Below are positions 1 through 8,888 of a stretch of 33,028 nucleotides of DNA, piece by piece (the stretch's first letter is position 1; each line of letters begins with the position of its first letter). A model generated the notes under the pieces. It did not search any database. It worked only from the letters and a program-made list of their open reading frames with translations, and was not told where the DNA came from. Both the position numbers and the translations under genes were made by a program. The stretch comes from a virus: positions 1 through 33,028 of the IMG/VR virus record IMGVR_UViG_3300046318_000681, one strand, 5' to 3'.

Positions 1-1
1 G

Positions 2-2437
2 GGTGACCAAGAAGAAGAAGCATCAAAACAAACCAAATCATATGCAGCGCAGATTAAAGCGTTAAAGGTTGAATTGGCCGGTCTTGGTGAAAGAACAAAT
101 GAAAATGCTGCTCAATATGACAGCTTACAAAATAGAATACGTGATTTAAGTGAAGCACAAGAAGAATTAAATCGTGGTGTTCAAAAATTAGATGACGCTC
201 TTGGACAATTACCCGGTCCTGTTGGAATGGTTGGTAGAGCATTTAAAGGTGTTGAAGATACATTCAAGAACGCAAGAGTTGCTTTCAAAGGATTAACTGA
301 TACATTCCCAATATTAAAGAACGCCATTGCCGCAACCGGTATTGGTGCTTTGGTTATTGTATTTGGTTTAATTGTTGCTGCGGTAATGAAAGCAGCAAAA
401 TCATTTGAGCCACTTCAAACCGCATTCGGTAAGTTTGGTAGATTGATTGATATTGTTATGAAAGGTATTAAACCTTTAACAGACTTTATCTTAAATGCAT
501 TCGTTGGTGCAATTGAGTTTGCAGCAAAAGCTATTGCATTCTTGACCGGTAACTTGGAGGAATACAATAAAGCAGCAGCCAATGAGGACGCAAACGCAAA
601 ACTTGAGAAGAACTTAAAACAACAAGAGATGTGGTTTGAAGCCAATGCTGACAAGTATGATGAGTTTACTCAACGTAAATTAAAAGCAGATATTGACTTC
701 AACAAGAAAAAACTTGAATTAAATCAAAAGTTTATCGACGGTGAGATTAAGACACAAGAAGAATTAGACAAACTGGTTGGTGAGTTTTATGCTAAAAGAA
801 ATAGAGAAATTCTAAAAGCAGATGAGGATAGAGGAAAGAAAGCGGATGAACTTGTTAAAACTGCTAATGAGAAACAAAAAGCGGCAAATGAGAAAGCATT
901 ACAAGCAAGAAGAGATTATGAGAACAAACTAAGAGAATTGCAAAACGGTAATGCTCTATTACGTATTAAGGATGAGAATGAGAAAGCAAGATTGCAAATT
1001 AAGCAACAGATTGAAAATGAAATAAAATCAATCAACGAAACTATTAAGAACGAAACAAGACGTAATATTTTAATTGCTGAGACAAGAGAAAAAGGTAGGT
1101 TAATGTTAAAGAACCTGAATGATAAAATCAGACAGGATGAGATTGATGCGTACATTGAACTTGATAAAGAAATTGAAAAGTTAAGAACTCAAGCAAATGA
1201 CAATACATTAAAAGCTGAAAGAAATTTATTCATACTACAATTAGGTGAAGAAAGAACCGCATTGGTTAAAAGATTGGATGCTATTAAAGGATACGTTGTT
1301 GATAAAGAAAAGATATTAGCTGATTATGATAAGACAGCTTCAGATAGATTAATGAAGTTTGACGAGCAAGTTTTATTAAATCAAATATTATCTTATAAAT
1401 CACAATTAAAACAAGATGCTCAATATTTTACAGCACTTGAGGAATTACAAAATACAAGAAATGCTAATATTATTTTAACACAATCTAAGTTTAGAGTTAG
1501 ATTTAGTAAAGAATACCAAGATTTTTTAAAAGACCAATTTGTTGCTATTGGTGATACATACGAAGCTGAATATAACTTAGTTGTGGCAGCATTAGAAAAA
1601 CAAAATCAATTATTGCAAGAAAATTACGATAAAGGTAAAATTAGCCTATTTGAATTTAATAAAACAAAAGAGGATTTAAGACAACAAGAATATCAAAATG
1701 AGGTATTATTTACTCAAAGACAAATTGCTTTAGACCAATTATTACTTCAATCAAAACAAGCAACTGCGGATAAGACTATTGAAATTGCATCAGCAGCATC
1801 AGGTTTATTAGCAGCAATTGCCGGTGATAACTTGGAGCTTCAAAAAGCAGCAGCTATTGCTGACGCAGGTATTGCTATTGCAAGAATTATTGTGGATACT
1901 CAAAGAGCTAACGTTGCATTTACCGCATCGGTTGCTCCATTAGGACCTGCCGGTGTACCAATAGCTGCAGCATATACTGTTAAGAATAGTATTGCCGCGG
2001 CATTATCAATTGCAACAATTGTAGCACAAGGTATACAGAAATTAGTATCAATCAATACCTCACAATTTAAAACACAAGGTAGTACTGCAGGTAATACCGG
2101 TGGAACACAATATGCAGATGGTAACTTTAGAGGTTATGCTGAAGGTGGTTTAATTGGTGGTAGAAGACACGCACAAGGTGGAACAGTAATTGAAGCTGAA
2201 GCCGGTGAAGCAATTATGACAAGAGGTGCTGTAACTTTATTTGGACCATTATTATCTGCCATCAATCAAATGGGTGGGGGAACATCATTTGGTTCAACTA
2301 TGGTATCAACATACGACAAACCAAAGTCAGAAGCAAGCGCAGAACAAACAACAATAATAAAAACATATGTGGTGGAAAATGAATTGACTACCGCACAACA
2401 AAGACAATCACGTCTTAAAGATTTAAGTACATTATAA
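2..2437 (+). CDS. Tape measure protein, 5' end cut by window
   Basis: Sets tail length and is threaded through the tail tube during assembly. It is open from the first full codon (position 2), so the true start lies outside the window; 811 codons are visible. The order is a charged coiled-coil-like start, a hydrophobic segment around visible residues 106-130 (rich in Ala, Ile and Val), a long Lys/Glu/Gln-rich helical middle, an Ala-rich hydrophobic stretch near 630-690, and a Gly-rich end with a GGxxxxAEAGEAIM-type motif typical of phage tape measure C-termini. The small basic gene follows after one base. The visible first 50 residues resemble the protein that starts at 32801 (shared QIK, LG-RT-ENA pattern), as if both belong to one N-terminal repeat region. 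Family call is firm; the exact homologue is not known. Confidence 0.88.
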   Translation, partial: GDQEEEASKQTKSYAAQIKALKVELAGLGERTNENAAQYDSLQNRIRDLSEAQEELNRGVQKLDDALGQLPGPVGMVGRAFKGVEDTFKNARVAFKGLTDTFPILKNAIAATGIGALVIVFGLIVAAVMKAAKSFEPLQTAFGKFGRLIDIVMKGIKPLTDFILNAFVGAIEFAAKAIAFLTGNLEEYNKAAANEDANAKLEKNLKQQEMWFEANADKYDEFTQRKLKADIDFNKKKLELNQKFIDGEIKTQEELDKLVGEFYAKRNREILKADEDRGKKADELVKTANEKQKAANEKALQARRDYENKLRELQNGNALLRIKDENEKARLQIKQQIENEIKSINETIKNETRRNILIAETREKGRLMLKNLNDKIRQDEIDAYIELDKEIEKLRTQANDNTLKAERNLFILQLGEERTALVKRLDAIKGYVVDKEKILADYDKTASDRLMKFDEQVLLNQILSYKSQLKQDAQYFTALEELQNTRNANIILTQSKFRVRFSKEYQDFLKDQFVAIGDTYEAEYNLVVAALEKQNQLLQENYDKGKISLFEFNKTKEDLRQQEYQNEVLFTQRQIALDQLLLQSKQATADKTIEIASAASGLLAAIAGDNLELQKAAAIADAGIAIARIIVDTQRANVAFTASVAPLGPAGVPIAAAYTVKNSIAAALSIATIVAQGIQKLVSINTSQFKTQGSTAGNTGGTQYADGNFRGYAEGGLIGGRRHAQGGTVIEAEAGEAIMTRGAVTLFGPLLSAINQMGGGTSFGSTMVSTYDKPKSEASAEQTTIIKTYVVENELTTAQQRQSRLKDLSTL

Positions 2438-2438
2438 T

Positions 2439-2567
2439 ATGGCAAAGAAAGCAACATCCGGTAACTCACAAAAGATTAGTTTCGGTAAAAAGAAGAAGGG
2501 TAAAGCTAAACGAGCATTTGGTCCTAAGGAGCAAAAACCTAAATCCTATAGAGGACAAGGTCGCTAA
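2439..2567 (+). CDS. Small basic phage protein (42 aa)
   Basis: Starts at the ATG of a TAATATG junction, one base after the tape measure stop. The product is very basic (about 14 Lys or Arg in 42), starts MAKKATSG, has a KKKKGKAKR patch near residues 17-25, and ends KSYRGQGR. Short basic proteins with a YRGQGR-type ending are, from memory, frequent beside structural genes in phages of Bacteroidota. The charge would suit nucleic-acid or virion binding, but the function is unknown. Codon use matches the neighbours and the reading frame is clean, so I take it as a real gene. Confidence 0.6.
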   Translation: MAKKATSGNSQKISFGKKKKGKAKRAFGPKEQKPKSYRGQGR

Positions 2568-2576
2568 CTAATTTTT

Positions 2577-2584
2577 TATATTTA
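2577..2584 (+). promoter_or_regulatory. TATATTTA start motif
   Basis: TATATTTA followed by ATAGT and then the ATG at 2590. It resembles the Bacteroidota -7 element TAnnTTTG with the last base changed, but no TTG lies about 20 nt upstream. The same octamer with the same 5-nt spacing precedes the gene at 29617. It could be a phage late promoter or an A/T-rich ribosome-binding leader. Confidence 0.4.
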
Positions 2585-2589
2585 ATAGT

Positions 2590-4575
2590 ATGATTAAGAA
2601 AGAGAGAATTTTTGAATTAAAAATTGAAGAGGATGATGAGTTATCAGGAATCGATTCAATATCATTGGTATCTGAACCGGCAATAGAAATCAATTGGTTA
2701 GCATTTAATAGAGAGTGTCAAGACGGTTGCGGTTTAAGCCACGATTTTTCTTCAGATGACCATAGATATGTCGAGCACATAATGACGAACGCAGAGACCG
2801 AGGAAGACCTGTTTAACGATGGATGGGTTGTTGATTCTTTTGAGATAGTTACCGGCAAAGAAAACTTTGTAAGCACAGAACCAAATGCTCCATCAATTGA
2901 AGATGAAGAAGAATATAAGGTAAGATACAAATATGTATTAAATCCATTGATTGACGGTCCTGCAATTATATCAACATCAAGAGCATTTTGTAGAGAACTT
3001 ATCGCACAAAATAAAGTATTTAGAATAGAGGATATTGAGAACGCAACAAACGATTATGGTCAATCTCCTTTGGTATATAGAAACTCGTGGAACTGCCGTC
3101 ACGTATGGCAAAGAATTAAGTATAGAAAAGATGCTGATATCATTAACAAAGCATCTGTCAATAAAGGTAAAGTAACCATTGCCGGTTTTCCAAATGATTT
3201 GGCTGACCCTGATTATAGAGTATTAGGTTACGACCAAGCAAATACTGCAACAAATAAAACAAAAGGTAATCCATCACCAAGAACTGAAAGAACTTTAGGT
3301 GGTATGCTAACACAAGGTGCCACTTTAAGTTTATCAAAAGATAAGTTTCAAGAAGAATGTCCTGAAGCAACACAGAACGTGGCTGTTAATTTAGAGAACA
3401 GACAGAGAGCAATTAATGAAGCACATTATGGTCCATTAAATCCTAATGAACCAAATGAGGAATATTGGAAAGCAAAAGCAAAGATGTTTAACGGTGATGT
3501 TGAATCAGCAAAGAAAGCAAGATGTGGAAACTGTGCATTCTTTGTTAAGACACCAAGTATGTTAGAATGTATTGCCGGTGGAATAAATGATGTAAATGAA
3601 TTGGATACCATTCAAGCCGCAGACTTAGGTTACTGTGAAGCATTTGATTTTAAATGTGCTGCAGCAAGAACTTGTGATGCTTGGGTTGTTGGTGGACCAA
3701 TTGTTGAAGAAAACTTAGGATATGACGTTTCTGCTTTACCTGCTTATAAGGATGAATTACCAACCGGTAAAACGGAGAGTTTTGAAAGTTATACTGATTA
3801 TCCTGAAGGTGCTAAGAACAATGCAAAGAGAGCATTAGATTGGGCGGAAAAGAATGGTTGGGGTTCTTGTGGAACACCTGTTGGAAAAGCAAGAGCAAAC
3901 CAACTTGCTAAGGGTGAAGCCATTTCAGAGGAAACGATTGCTCGTATGGCATCATTTGCAAGACACGCACAGAATAAAGATGTGCCATATTCAGAAGGAT
4001 GTGGTGGTCTTATGTGGGATGCTTGGGGTGGTACATCGGGAATTGAATGGGCTCAAAACAAATTAGAAAGAATTAGAAAAGAAAAGATGTCCAAGCAGAA
4101 GTTTGCGGCAACTGATGAAGAAAAAAGAATTGTGATTGGACCTGCAATGGTTCCACATCAAAAAATCATACGCAAAGATAAAATTACCGGTGAACCATAT
4201 TATGTATTCTTTTCTCCTGATACAATTAAAATGATTGCCGATAAGTATATGAAAAATCAGTACACACGTAACAACGATACTGAACACGATGGTAAAGCTG
4301 TCAATGATATATATGTAACGGAGTCTTGGATTGTTGAAGATGAGCGATACGATAAATCAAAGAAATATGGTTTTGAAGTACCGGTTGGTTCTTGGATGGT
4401 TGCAATGAAAATACCAAAAACACCAAAGGGTGAAGAGGTATGGCAGAAGATTAAAGCCGGTGAATTGAATGGCTTCTCCGTTAGCGGTTACTTTGAAGAG
4501 GTAGCCAAATTTAGTAGAGAAGAAATGTTCTTGTTTAAATTGGAACAAATACTAAAGGAAACTGGTAATAACTAA
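2590..4575 (+). CDS. Multidomain prohead protease (XkdF-like) fusion
   Basis: 661 aa, long for a head maturation protease because several modules are joined. Residues 15-40 hold the SLVSEPAIE motif common at the start of XkdF-like proteins. Around 130-175 lies a FCREL ... NCRHVWQ segment like those in Mu F-type head morphogenesis proteins. Around 310-380 is a Cys-rich module (CGNCAFF, GYCEAF, CAAARTCDAW), possibly metal-binding. Around 400-490 is a helical module with KRALDWAEKNGWG and RMASFARHAQ, which I know from proteases and capsid proteins of other phages. The C-terminus from about 510 matches the XkdF serine protease domain; His in NDTEHDGK (about 565) and Ser in GFSVSGYF (about 628) are candidate catalytic residues. 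It is followed by scaffold and capsid genes, as expected. Protease role is likely; the roles of the other modules are inferred. Confidence 0.72.
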   Translation: MIKKERIFELKIEEDDELSGIDSISLVSEPAIEINWLAFNRECQDGCGLSHDFSSDDHRYVEHIMTNAETEEDLFNDGWVVDSFEIVTGKENFVSTEPNAPSIEDEEEYKVRYKYVLNPLIDGPAIISTSRAFCRELIAQNKVFRIEDIENATNDYGQSPLVYRNSWNCRHVWQRIKYRKDADIINKASVNKGKVTIAGFPNDLADPDYRVLGYDQANTATNKTKGNPSPRTERTLGGMLTQGATLSLSKDKFQEECPEATQNVAVNLENRQRAINEAHYGPLNPNEPNEEYWKAKAKMFNGDVESAKKARCGNCAFFVKTPSMLECIAGGINDVNELDTIQAADLGYCEAFDFKCAAARTCDAWVVGGPIVEENLGYDVSALPAYKDELPTGKTESFESYTDYPEGAKNNAKRALDWAEKNGWGSCGTPVGKARANQLAKGEAISEETIARMASFARHAQNKDVPYSEGCGGLMWDAWGGTSGIEWAQNKLERIRKEKMSKQKFAATDEEKRIVIGPAMVPHQKIIRKDKITGEPYYVFFSPDTIKMIADKYMKNQYTRNNDTEHDGKAVNDIYVTESWIVEDERYDKSKKYGFEVPVGSWMVAMKIPKTPKGEEVWQKIKAGELNGFSVSGYFEEVAKFSREEMFLFKLEQILKETGNN

Positions 4576-4612
4576 AATAATTTATATATAATATTAGAAA
4601 ACAAATTTAAAT

Positions 4613-5431
4613 ATGTCAAACTCTAAATTAGCTGTAGAAAAAATCAAAGGACTTATGAAAGAGTTCGGATTTTTATCTGAGGAAAAGGAGTATCAATCTT
4701 TTGGTATTCTTGATGAAAACAAAACTATCGTTCAAGTATCTAAACTTGAAGTAGGAAATACAATAATGAAAATAAACGAAGAGTTCAATCAAGTTCCACT
4801 TGAGGACGGTACATTCAAATTAAAAGAAAACTTTGAGGTTTCAGTTGAGAACGGTGTTATTACATCTGTAAGAGAATTGTTCATTGATGCTAAATTGGTT
4901 GATGGTACTGAGATTAAAGTTGAAGGTGATTCATTAGTACAAGGTGCTAAGGTAGTTGTAAAAACTGCTGAAGGAGAAATTCCTGCACCAGATGGTACTC
5001 ACGAATTAGCTGATGGTACAAAGGTAAGAACCGTTAATGGTGTTATTGAGCAAATTGACGAGGTAGCAGAACCAATGAATCCATCTGAAGGTGATACCGC
5101 AGATAACAAAGAATTAATGGAAGATGCACAAGTTGTTGCAGATGAGATTAAGGATGATGAAGAGGTTGGTGTTGAAAACGAAGAAGATACTGCAAAGAAC
5201 ATTGAAATTGAATTATACGATATGTTGAAACAAATGTTGAAGAAGATGGAAGAGAAGATGGGTAGCATCGAATCTAAAGTTAGTTCAATGGAAAGTGAAT
5301 TCAACGCATTCAAGAAAGAACCGGCAGGAAAGCCAATCAAATCAGGTAAGACAGATTTCTCAGCAATTGAAGAGAAAATGAACTCTGAAGAAATGAAAAT
5401 TAAAGCCATTATGGCGTTAAAAAATAAATAA
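4613..5431 (+). CDS. Putative capsid scaffold protein
   Basis: 272 aa and very acidic. The N-terminal half has repeating short beta-like segments with DG turns (PLEDGTF, VDGTEIK, PDGTHELADGT). A Glu/Asp-rich stretch near 155-190 leads into an amphipathic coiled coil (DMLKQMLKKMEEKMGS and on) and a Lys-rich tail. A coiled coil ending in a basic C-terminus placed directly before the major capsid gene is the usual layout of a scaffold. No enzymatic motif is visible. It lies 37 bp after the protease gene and 21 bp before the capsid gene, so they are probably co-transcribed. The function is inferred from position and composition. Confidence 0.55.
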   Translation: MSNSKLAVEKIKGLMKEFGFLSEEKEYQSFGILDENKTIVQVSKLEVGNTIMKINEEFNQVPLEDGTFKLKENFEVSVENGVITSVRELFIDAKLVDGTEIKVEGDSLVQGAKVVVKTAEGEIPAPDGTHELADGTKVRTVNGVIEQIDEVAEPMNPSEGDTADNKELMEDAQVVADEIKDDEEVGVENEEDTAKNIEIELYDMLKQMLKKMEEKMGSIESKVSSMESEFNAFKKEPAGKPIKSGKTDFSAIEEKMNSEEMKIKAIMALKNK

Positions 5432-5452
5432 TAAATTAACAAATTAAAAAAA

Positions 5453-6421
5453 ATGAAAAAATATTCAAAAGAAGATTTTAGTTATGTAGTTTCAAGTATC
5501 ACTGGTTTTACTGACCAGTCATCTCAAGAATTGATGGCTAAAGCATTAATTGGAGCAACAACTCCTAAGTATGCAAACGTGAAGTTAGGTATCAAAGGTA
5601 CTCAAACTTTGAACTTGGTAGATTCTACACCGGCGTTCCAAGCAGGAGCCTGCGGATGGTCTGCATCAGGAACAACAACTTTGTTCCAAAGAAACATTAC
5701 AGTATGTCCTGAAAGAATCAACGAAGCATTATGTCCTGATTCATTATACGACACTTATCAGTCAATGTTATTAACTCCAGGTGAGACTGAAGAATCAGTT
5801 CCATTTGAGCAAGTAATTGCTGATTTGAAAGTAAAACAAATTCAACAAAGAATTGAACAACAATTATGGCAAGCTACTACAGGCGCTGGTGATTGTTTTG
5901 ATGGTTTCAAAGCGTTAATCGCTTCAGGCCAAACAGGTGTTGCTGTATCTGCTTCAGGTACAACTTTCTCACCATCAGCAGCTTACGGTGTAAATGGTAA
6001 CCCTATCACTGAGGTTGACAAATTAATCAACGCATTAGATGACAACGCAATGTCTCGTGAAGACTTAGTTGTATTTATGTCATATGCTAACTTCCGTTTA
6101 TACGTACAAGCATTAACTCGTGCTAACTTCTTTGCTAACTACATCGGTGGCACTTCAGTAACTGCTTCTATGGAGGCTGTACACCCTAACACAAACGTTA
6201 AGGTTGTTCCAACTATCGGTTTAGCAGGTTCAAACCAAATCACAATTGGTCCAAAAGAATACACAGTTGTAGGATTTGACTTGTTATCTGACCACGAGAA
6301 ATTAGACATTTGGTGGAGTAGAGACAATGACGAAGTACGTATTCGCGGTAACTATAATTATGGCGCTCAAATTGCAAAATTCGGTTCAACTGCATATTTC
6401 GCTACAAACGGTTTATCTTAA
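5453..6421 (+). CDS. Major capsid protein
   Basis: 322 aa, the usual size for an HK97-fold shell protein. It follows protease and scaffold and precedes a hairpin and a tail-tube-like gene. The sequence has the Gln-rich helix KVKQIQQRIEQQLWQAT around 122-138, which may be the spine helix, a mid region with INALDDNAMSREDLVVFMS, and a C-terminal RIRGNYNYGAQIAKFGSTAYF segment. The codon choice is more even than in neighbours, with more ACT, GTT and CGT, as expected for the most highly expressed gene. No decisive motif exists for this fold, so the call rests on order, length and composition. Confidence 0.75.
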   Translation: MKKYSKEDFSYVVSSITGFTDQSSQELMAKALIGATTPKYANVKLGIKGTQTLNLVDSTPAFQAGACGWSASGTTTLFQRNITVCPERINEALCPDSLYDTYQSMLLTPGETEESVPFEQVIADLKVKQIQQRIEQQLWQATTGAGDCFDGFKALIASGQTGVAVSASGTTFSPSAAYGVNGNPITEVDKLINALDDNAMSREDLVVFMSYANFRLYVQALTRANFFANYIGGTSVTASMEAVHPNTNVKVVPTIGLAGSNQITIGPKEYTVVGFDLLSDHEKLDIWWSRDNDEVRIRGNYNYGAQIAKFGSTAYFATNGLS

Positions 6422-6446
6422 GATTTAAGAACACAAAATAAAAACA

Positions 6447-6467
6447 GAGAGGGTGAAAGTCCCTCTC
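6447..6467 (+). terminator. Hairpin after capsid gene
   Basis: GAGAGGG, a 7-nt loop TGAAAGT, then CCCTCTC: a perfect 7-bp stem in the gap after the capsid gene. No T run follows on the plus strand, so it is a weak terminator at best. It may stabilise the capsid mRNA or cause partial read-through, setting a capsid-to-tube ratio. Confidence 0.45.
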
Positions 6468-6503
6468 AAACAAATAAATTAGAAAATTAAAATATAAAAA
6501 TAT

Positions 6504-7040
6504 ATGTCTTGTTATATCACAAGTGGTCAGGCGTTAGGATGTTCAGATTCAATCGGTGGTGTTAAAAAATTGTATATTGCCGGTGGACCTGGTATGGTTA
6601 CAGGTTATACTTATGATGCTGATGGAGCAATCACAGGTGCAACTTCAACAACTGGTACTACATTATACGGTTTTGAATTGAAGAGAGGAACTTCTTCTTA
6701 CACTCAAAATATTACCAAATCTTACGAGAACGGTACAATCTATTTTGAGCAAGTATTAGAAGCATCTTTCTACAAGTACGACCAACAAAAAAGAAATGAA
6801 TTGAAAGTTTTAAGTCAGAATGACAACTTACAAATTATAGTAATCGACCAAAACGATACTCAGTATCTAATGGGTCAAGTTAACTTCTCATACCTTTCAG
6901 GTGGAAGTGCTGCAACTGGTTTGGCATTAGGTGACAAAAATGGTTTCTCTCTTACGTTTACTGCGCAAGAATTTGAACCATCTCGTGTAATCGAAGGTCA
7001 ATTAGCAACTGTTTTTGCAGGTGCAACTATTAACGGATAA
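6504..7040 (+). CDS. Probable major tail (tube) protein
   Basis: 178 aa, rich in beta-type segments with few charged helices. An early IGGVKKLYIAG motif and a late GLALGDKNGFSLTFTAQE motif fit tail tube or major tail proteins of phages from Bacteroidota, where I recall similar DxNGxxLTFxG endings. It sits between the capsid gene and a strong terminator, as an abundant structural protein would. The start ATG at 6504 follows an A/T-rich leader. It could instead be a head decoration protein. Confidence 0.5.
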   Translation: MSCYITSGQALGCSDSIGGVKKLYIAGGPGMVTGYTYDADGAITGATSTTGTTLYGFELKRGTSSYTQNITKSYENGTIYFEQVLEASFYKYDQQKRNELKVLSQNDNLQIIVIDQNDTQYLMGQVNFSYLSGGSAATGLALGDKNGFSLTFTAQEFEPSRVIEGQLATVFAGATING

Positions 7041-7078
7041 TCTAAACCCGTTGAACGGTTTAATATCTATATAGAATA

Positions 7079-7109
7079 AAAGGGTGGACAGTAATGTTCA
7101 CCTTTTTTT
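7079..7109 (+). terminator. Rho-independent terminator
   Basis: GGTGGACA, loop GTAA, TGTTCACC (one G-T wobble), then seven T; preceded by A residues that can pair with the T run. It ends the capsid/tube transcription unit. Confidence 0.85.
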
Positions 7110-7137
7110 ATATATAACAATTCAATTTGCAAAAAAT

Positions 7138-7145
7138 TATATTTA
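7138..7145 (+). promoter_or_regulatory. TATATTTA start motif
   Basis: TATATTTA lies 17 nt before the ATG at 7163, directly after the 7079-7109 terminator, where a new transcription unit should begin. Confidence 0.4.
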
Positions 7146-7162
7146 CTAATATACATATCACT

Positions 7163-7528
7163 ATGATTTTATTACAGAAAGGACAAGTGAACGAATTGGT
7201 ACTAAATATCAATAATAATTCACGTACCGATTTTACAGGATATACATTAAACTTCAGACACGTCTTATCACAAAAGGTAAAGGACTACACAATCAGTACA
7301 TCAAACAATGCAGAATTTGGCGAGAATGATAGATACTGTGAAATTGTATTGGATTTTACAACCGATGATTTAGATTACGAAGGACAATACGAATTAAAAA
7401 TATACGGCAATGGAACCTCATTGGTTTACACCGGTATGGCAAGATTACTTGGAACACAAGAATTGCCATCATTTATTGAATACATTTCAACGAATGAAGA
7501 TAATGAAAACTTTATATATATAGAATAA
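7163..7528 (+). CDS. Beta-rich structural protein of unknown function
   Basis: 121 aa starting MILLQKGQVNELVLNINN; I choose this ATG because the longer frame upstream would need a TTG start inside the leader. The product alternates hydrophobic and polar residues like a beta-sandwich and has an EGQYELKIYG segment near 79-88. I recall similar small proteins in head or neck gene clusters of phages of Bacteroidota, without an assigned role. It ends one base before the portal ATG in a TAATATG junction, so the two are translationally linked. Confidence 0.5.
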   Translation: MILLQKGQVNELVLNINNNSRTDFTGYTLNFRHVLSQKVKDYTISTSNNAEFGENDRYCEIVLDFTTDDLDYEGQYELKIYGNGTSLVYTGMARLLGTQELPSFIEYISTNEDNENFIYIE

Positions 7529-7529
7529 T

Positions 7530-8882
7530 ATGAGCGAAGAAAAAGAAAAACCAAAATACGCCTTAAGCAAACAAACATTCACACAGGAACCGTTCTTACC
7601 GGTATTCAGTGAGATATTCAACAACAGACAACCTTGGGTTAGTTATGGTGAAAATAATATGATGCCAAATTATCTATTAAGCAGATATCAAAACTGTGCT
7701 ATACATAAGGCAATCATTACAAGTAAGAAAGAACAAATATTAGGTGACGGATTGGTCTCGGAGAATAATCCAATGGCAACTGTTAACCTAATCAATAAGA
7801 AAGAAAACGTAACTGAGGTTATGGCAAAGTGCGCATTGGACCTTGTATTATTTGGTGGATATGCATTAAATGTAATATGGACAAGAGATAAGCAATCAAT
7901 CGCTGAAATTTATCACGTTGACTTCTCAAGAGTTAGATGTGCCAAAGTTAATATGGACACCGATGAGGTTGATAGATATTACTACTCAGCAGATTGGGGT
8001 AATTGGAAAAAGTTTGGTGTTGAAGAATATCCGGCATTTTCACAAGATGCATCAGAAGCATCTCAAATCTATTACTACAAGCAATATGTACCATCACAGT
8101 TTTACTATCCTCAACCTGATTATTCAGGAGCATTAGCTGCAATTGAGATAGATGTAAATATCAAGGAATTCCACGCAAATAATCTTAAGAATGGTATGTT
8201 ACCATCTTTATGGATTGACTTCGTAAACGGTATACCGGGTGAAGAAGAGCAAAGACTTATCACACGTGGTCTTGAAGAACAATACTCATCAGTTAATAAT
8301 GCCGGTAGACCAATTGTATCATTCAATGAGTCAATAGAATTATCACCACGTATCACACAGATTGCTCCATCAGGAAACGATGGATACTACTCAACTATCT
8401 ATGAGGATATTGTACGTACAATCTTATCAGGACATAGAGTTTCATCAGGTGAGTTATTTGGTATTAGCACAGCTAACAAATTGGGTTCTAAAGATGAAAT
8501 CGATACACACATTATGTACTTCAGACGTACCGTAATTGAACCATATCAAAAAGAATTATTAAGAACATTTGATAAGTTGGTATCAATGAAATTTGAGAAA
8601 CCAACCACATTCCAAATCAAACCAATGACAATCTACGAGAGTGGTGATATCGTTCAGAATCCTTCGGTTGTAGATACGCCTGTAACACCGGTGGAAGCAT
8701 CTGCAGTTAATGAGAATATCAAAGCTTTAAAAGGTAGAGAATACCAAGCATTGATGAGAATAGTTCGTGAGTACAACAAAGAAAAAATAACAAGAGAGCA
8801 AGCAATGCAAATGTTAATGAGTGGATATGGTCTATCTCAAGATGAGTGTAGTGCGTGGCTTGGAGAAGAAGAAATTGACTAA
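7530..8882 (+). CDS. Portal protein
   Basis: 450 aa. It forms the dodecameric ring at the capsid vertex through which DNA is packaged and to which the tail connects. Portal-like traits are the early SRYQNCAIHKAIITSKKEQILGDG region (45-75), the FGGYALNVIW segment (about 109-118), the LKNGMLPSLWIDF segment and the later GELFGIST...LGSKDEIDTHIMYFRR helix region, all matching portals of this host group. The C-terminal 60 residues are a charged helix-turn-helix-like tail. Unusually, it comes after the capsid gene and far from the terminases. It is followed by a head-tail adaptor. Confidence 0.78.
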   Translation: MSEEKEKPKYALSKQTFTQEPFLPVFSEIFNNRQPWVSYGENNMMPNYLLSRYQNCAIHKAIITSKKEQILGDGLVSENNPMATVNLINKKENVTEVMAKCALDLVLFGGYALNVIWTRDKQSIAEIYHVDFSRVRCAKVNMDTDEVDRYYYSADWGNWKKFGVEEYPAFSQDASEASQIYYYKQYVPSQFYYPQPDYSGALAAIEIDVNIKEFHANNLKNGMLPSLWIDFVNGIPGEEEQRLITRGLEEQYSSVNNAGRPIVSFNESIELSPRITQIAPSGNDGYYSTIYEDIVRTILSGHRVSSGELFGISTANKLGSKDEIDTHIMYFRRTVIEPYQKELLRTFDKLVSMKFEKPTTFQIKPMTIYESGDIVQNPSVVDTPVTPVEASAVNENIKALKGREYQALMRIVREYNKEKITREQAMQMLMSGYGLSQDECSAWLGEEEID

Positions 8883-8888
8883 TACAAT

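Noticed and set aside
4999-5442. 147-codon open frame on the minus strand under the scaffold gene
   Set aside because: Product is a Ser/Ile/Phe-rich run that is the antisense of the Glu/Lys/Asp-rich scaffold, with no leader or promoter; a shadow frame.
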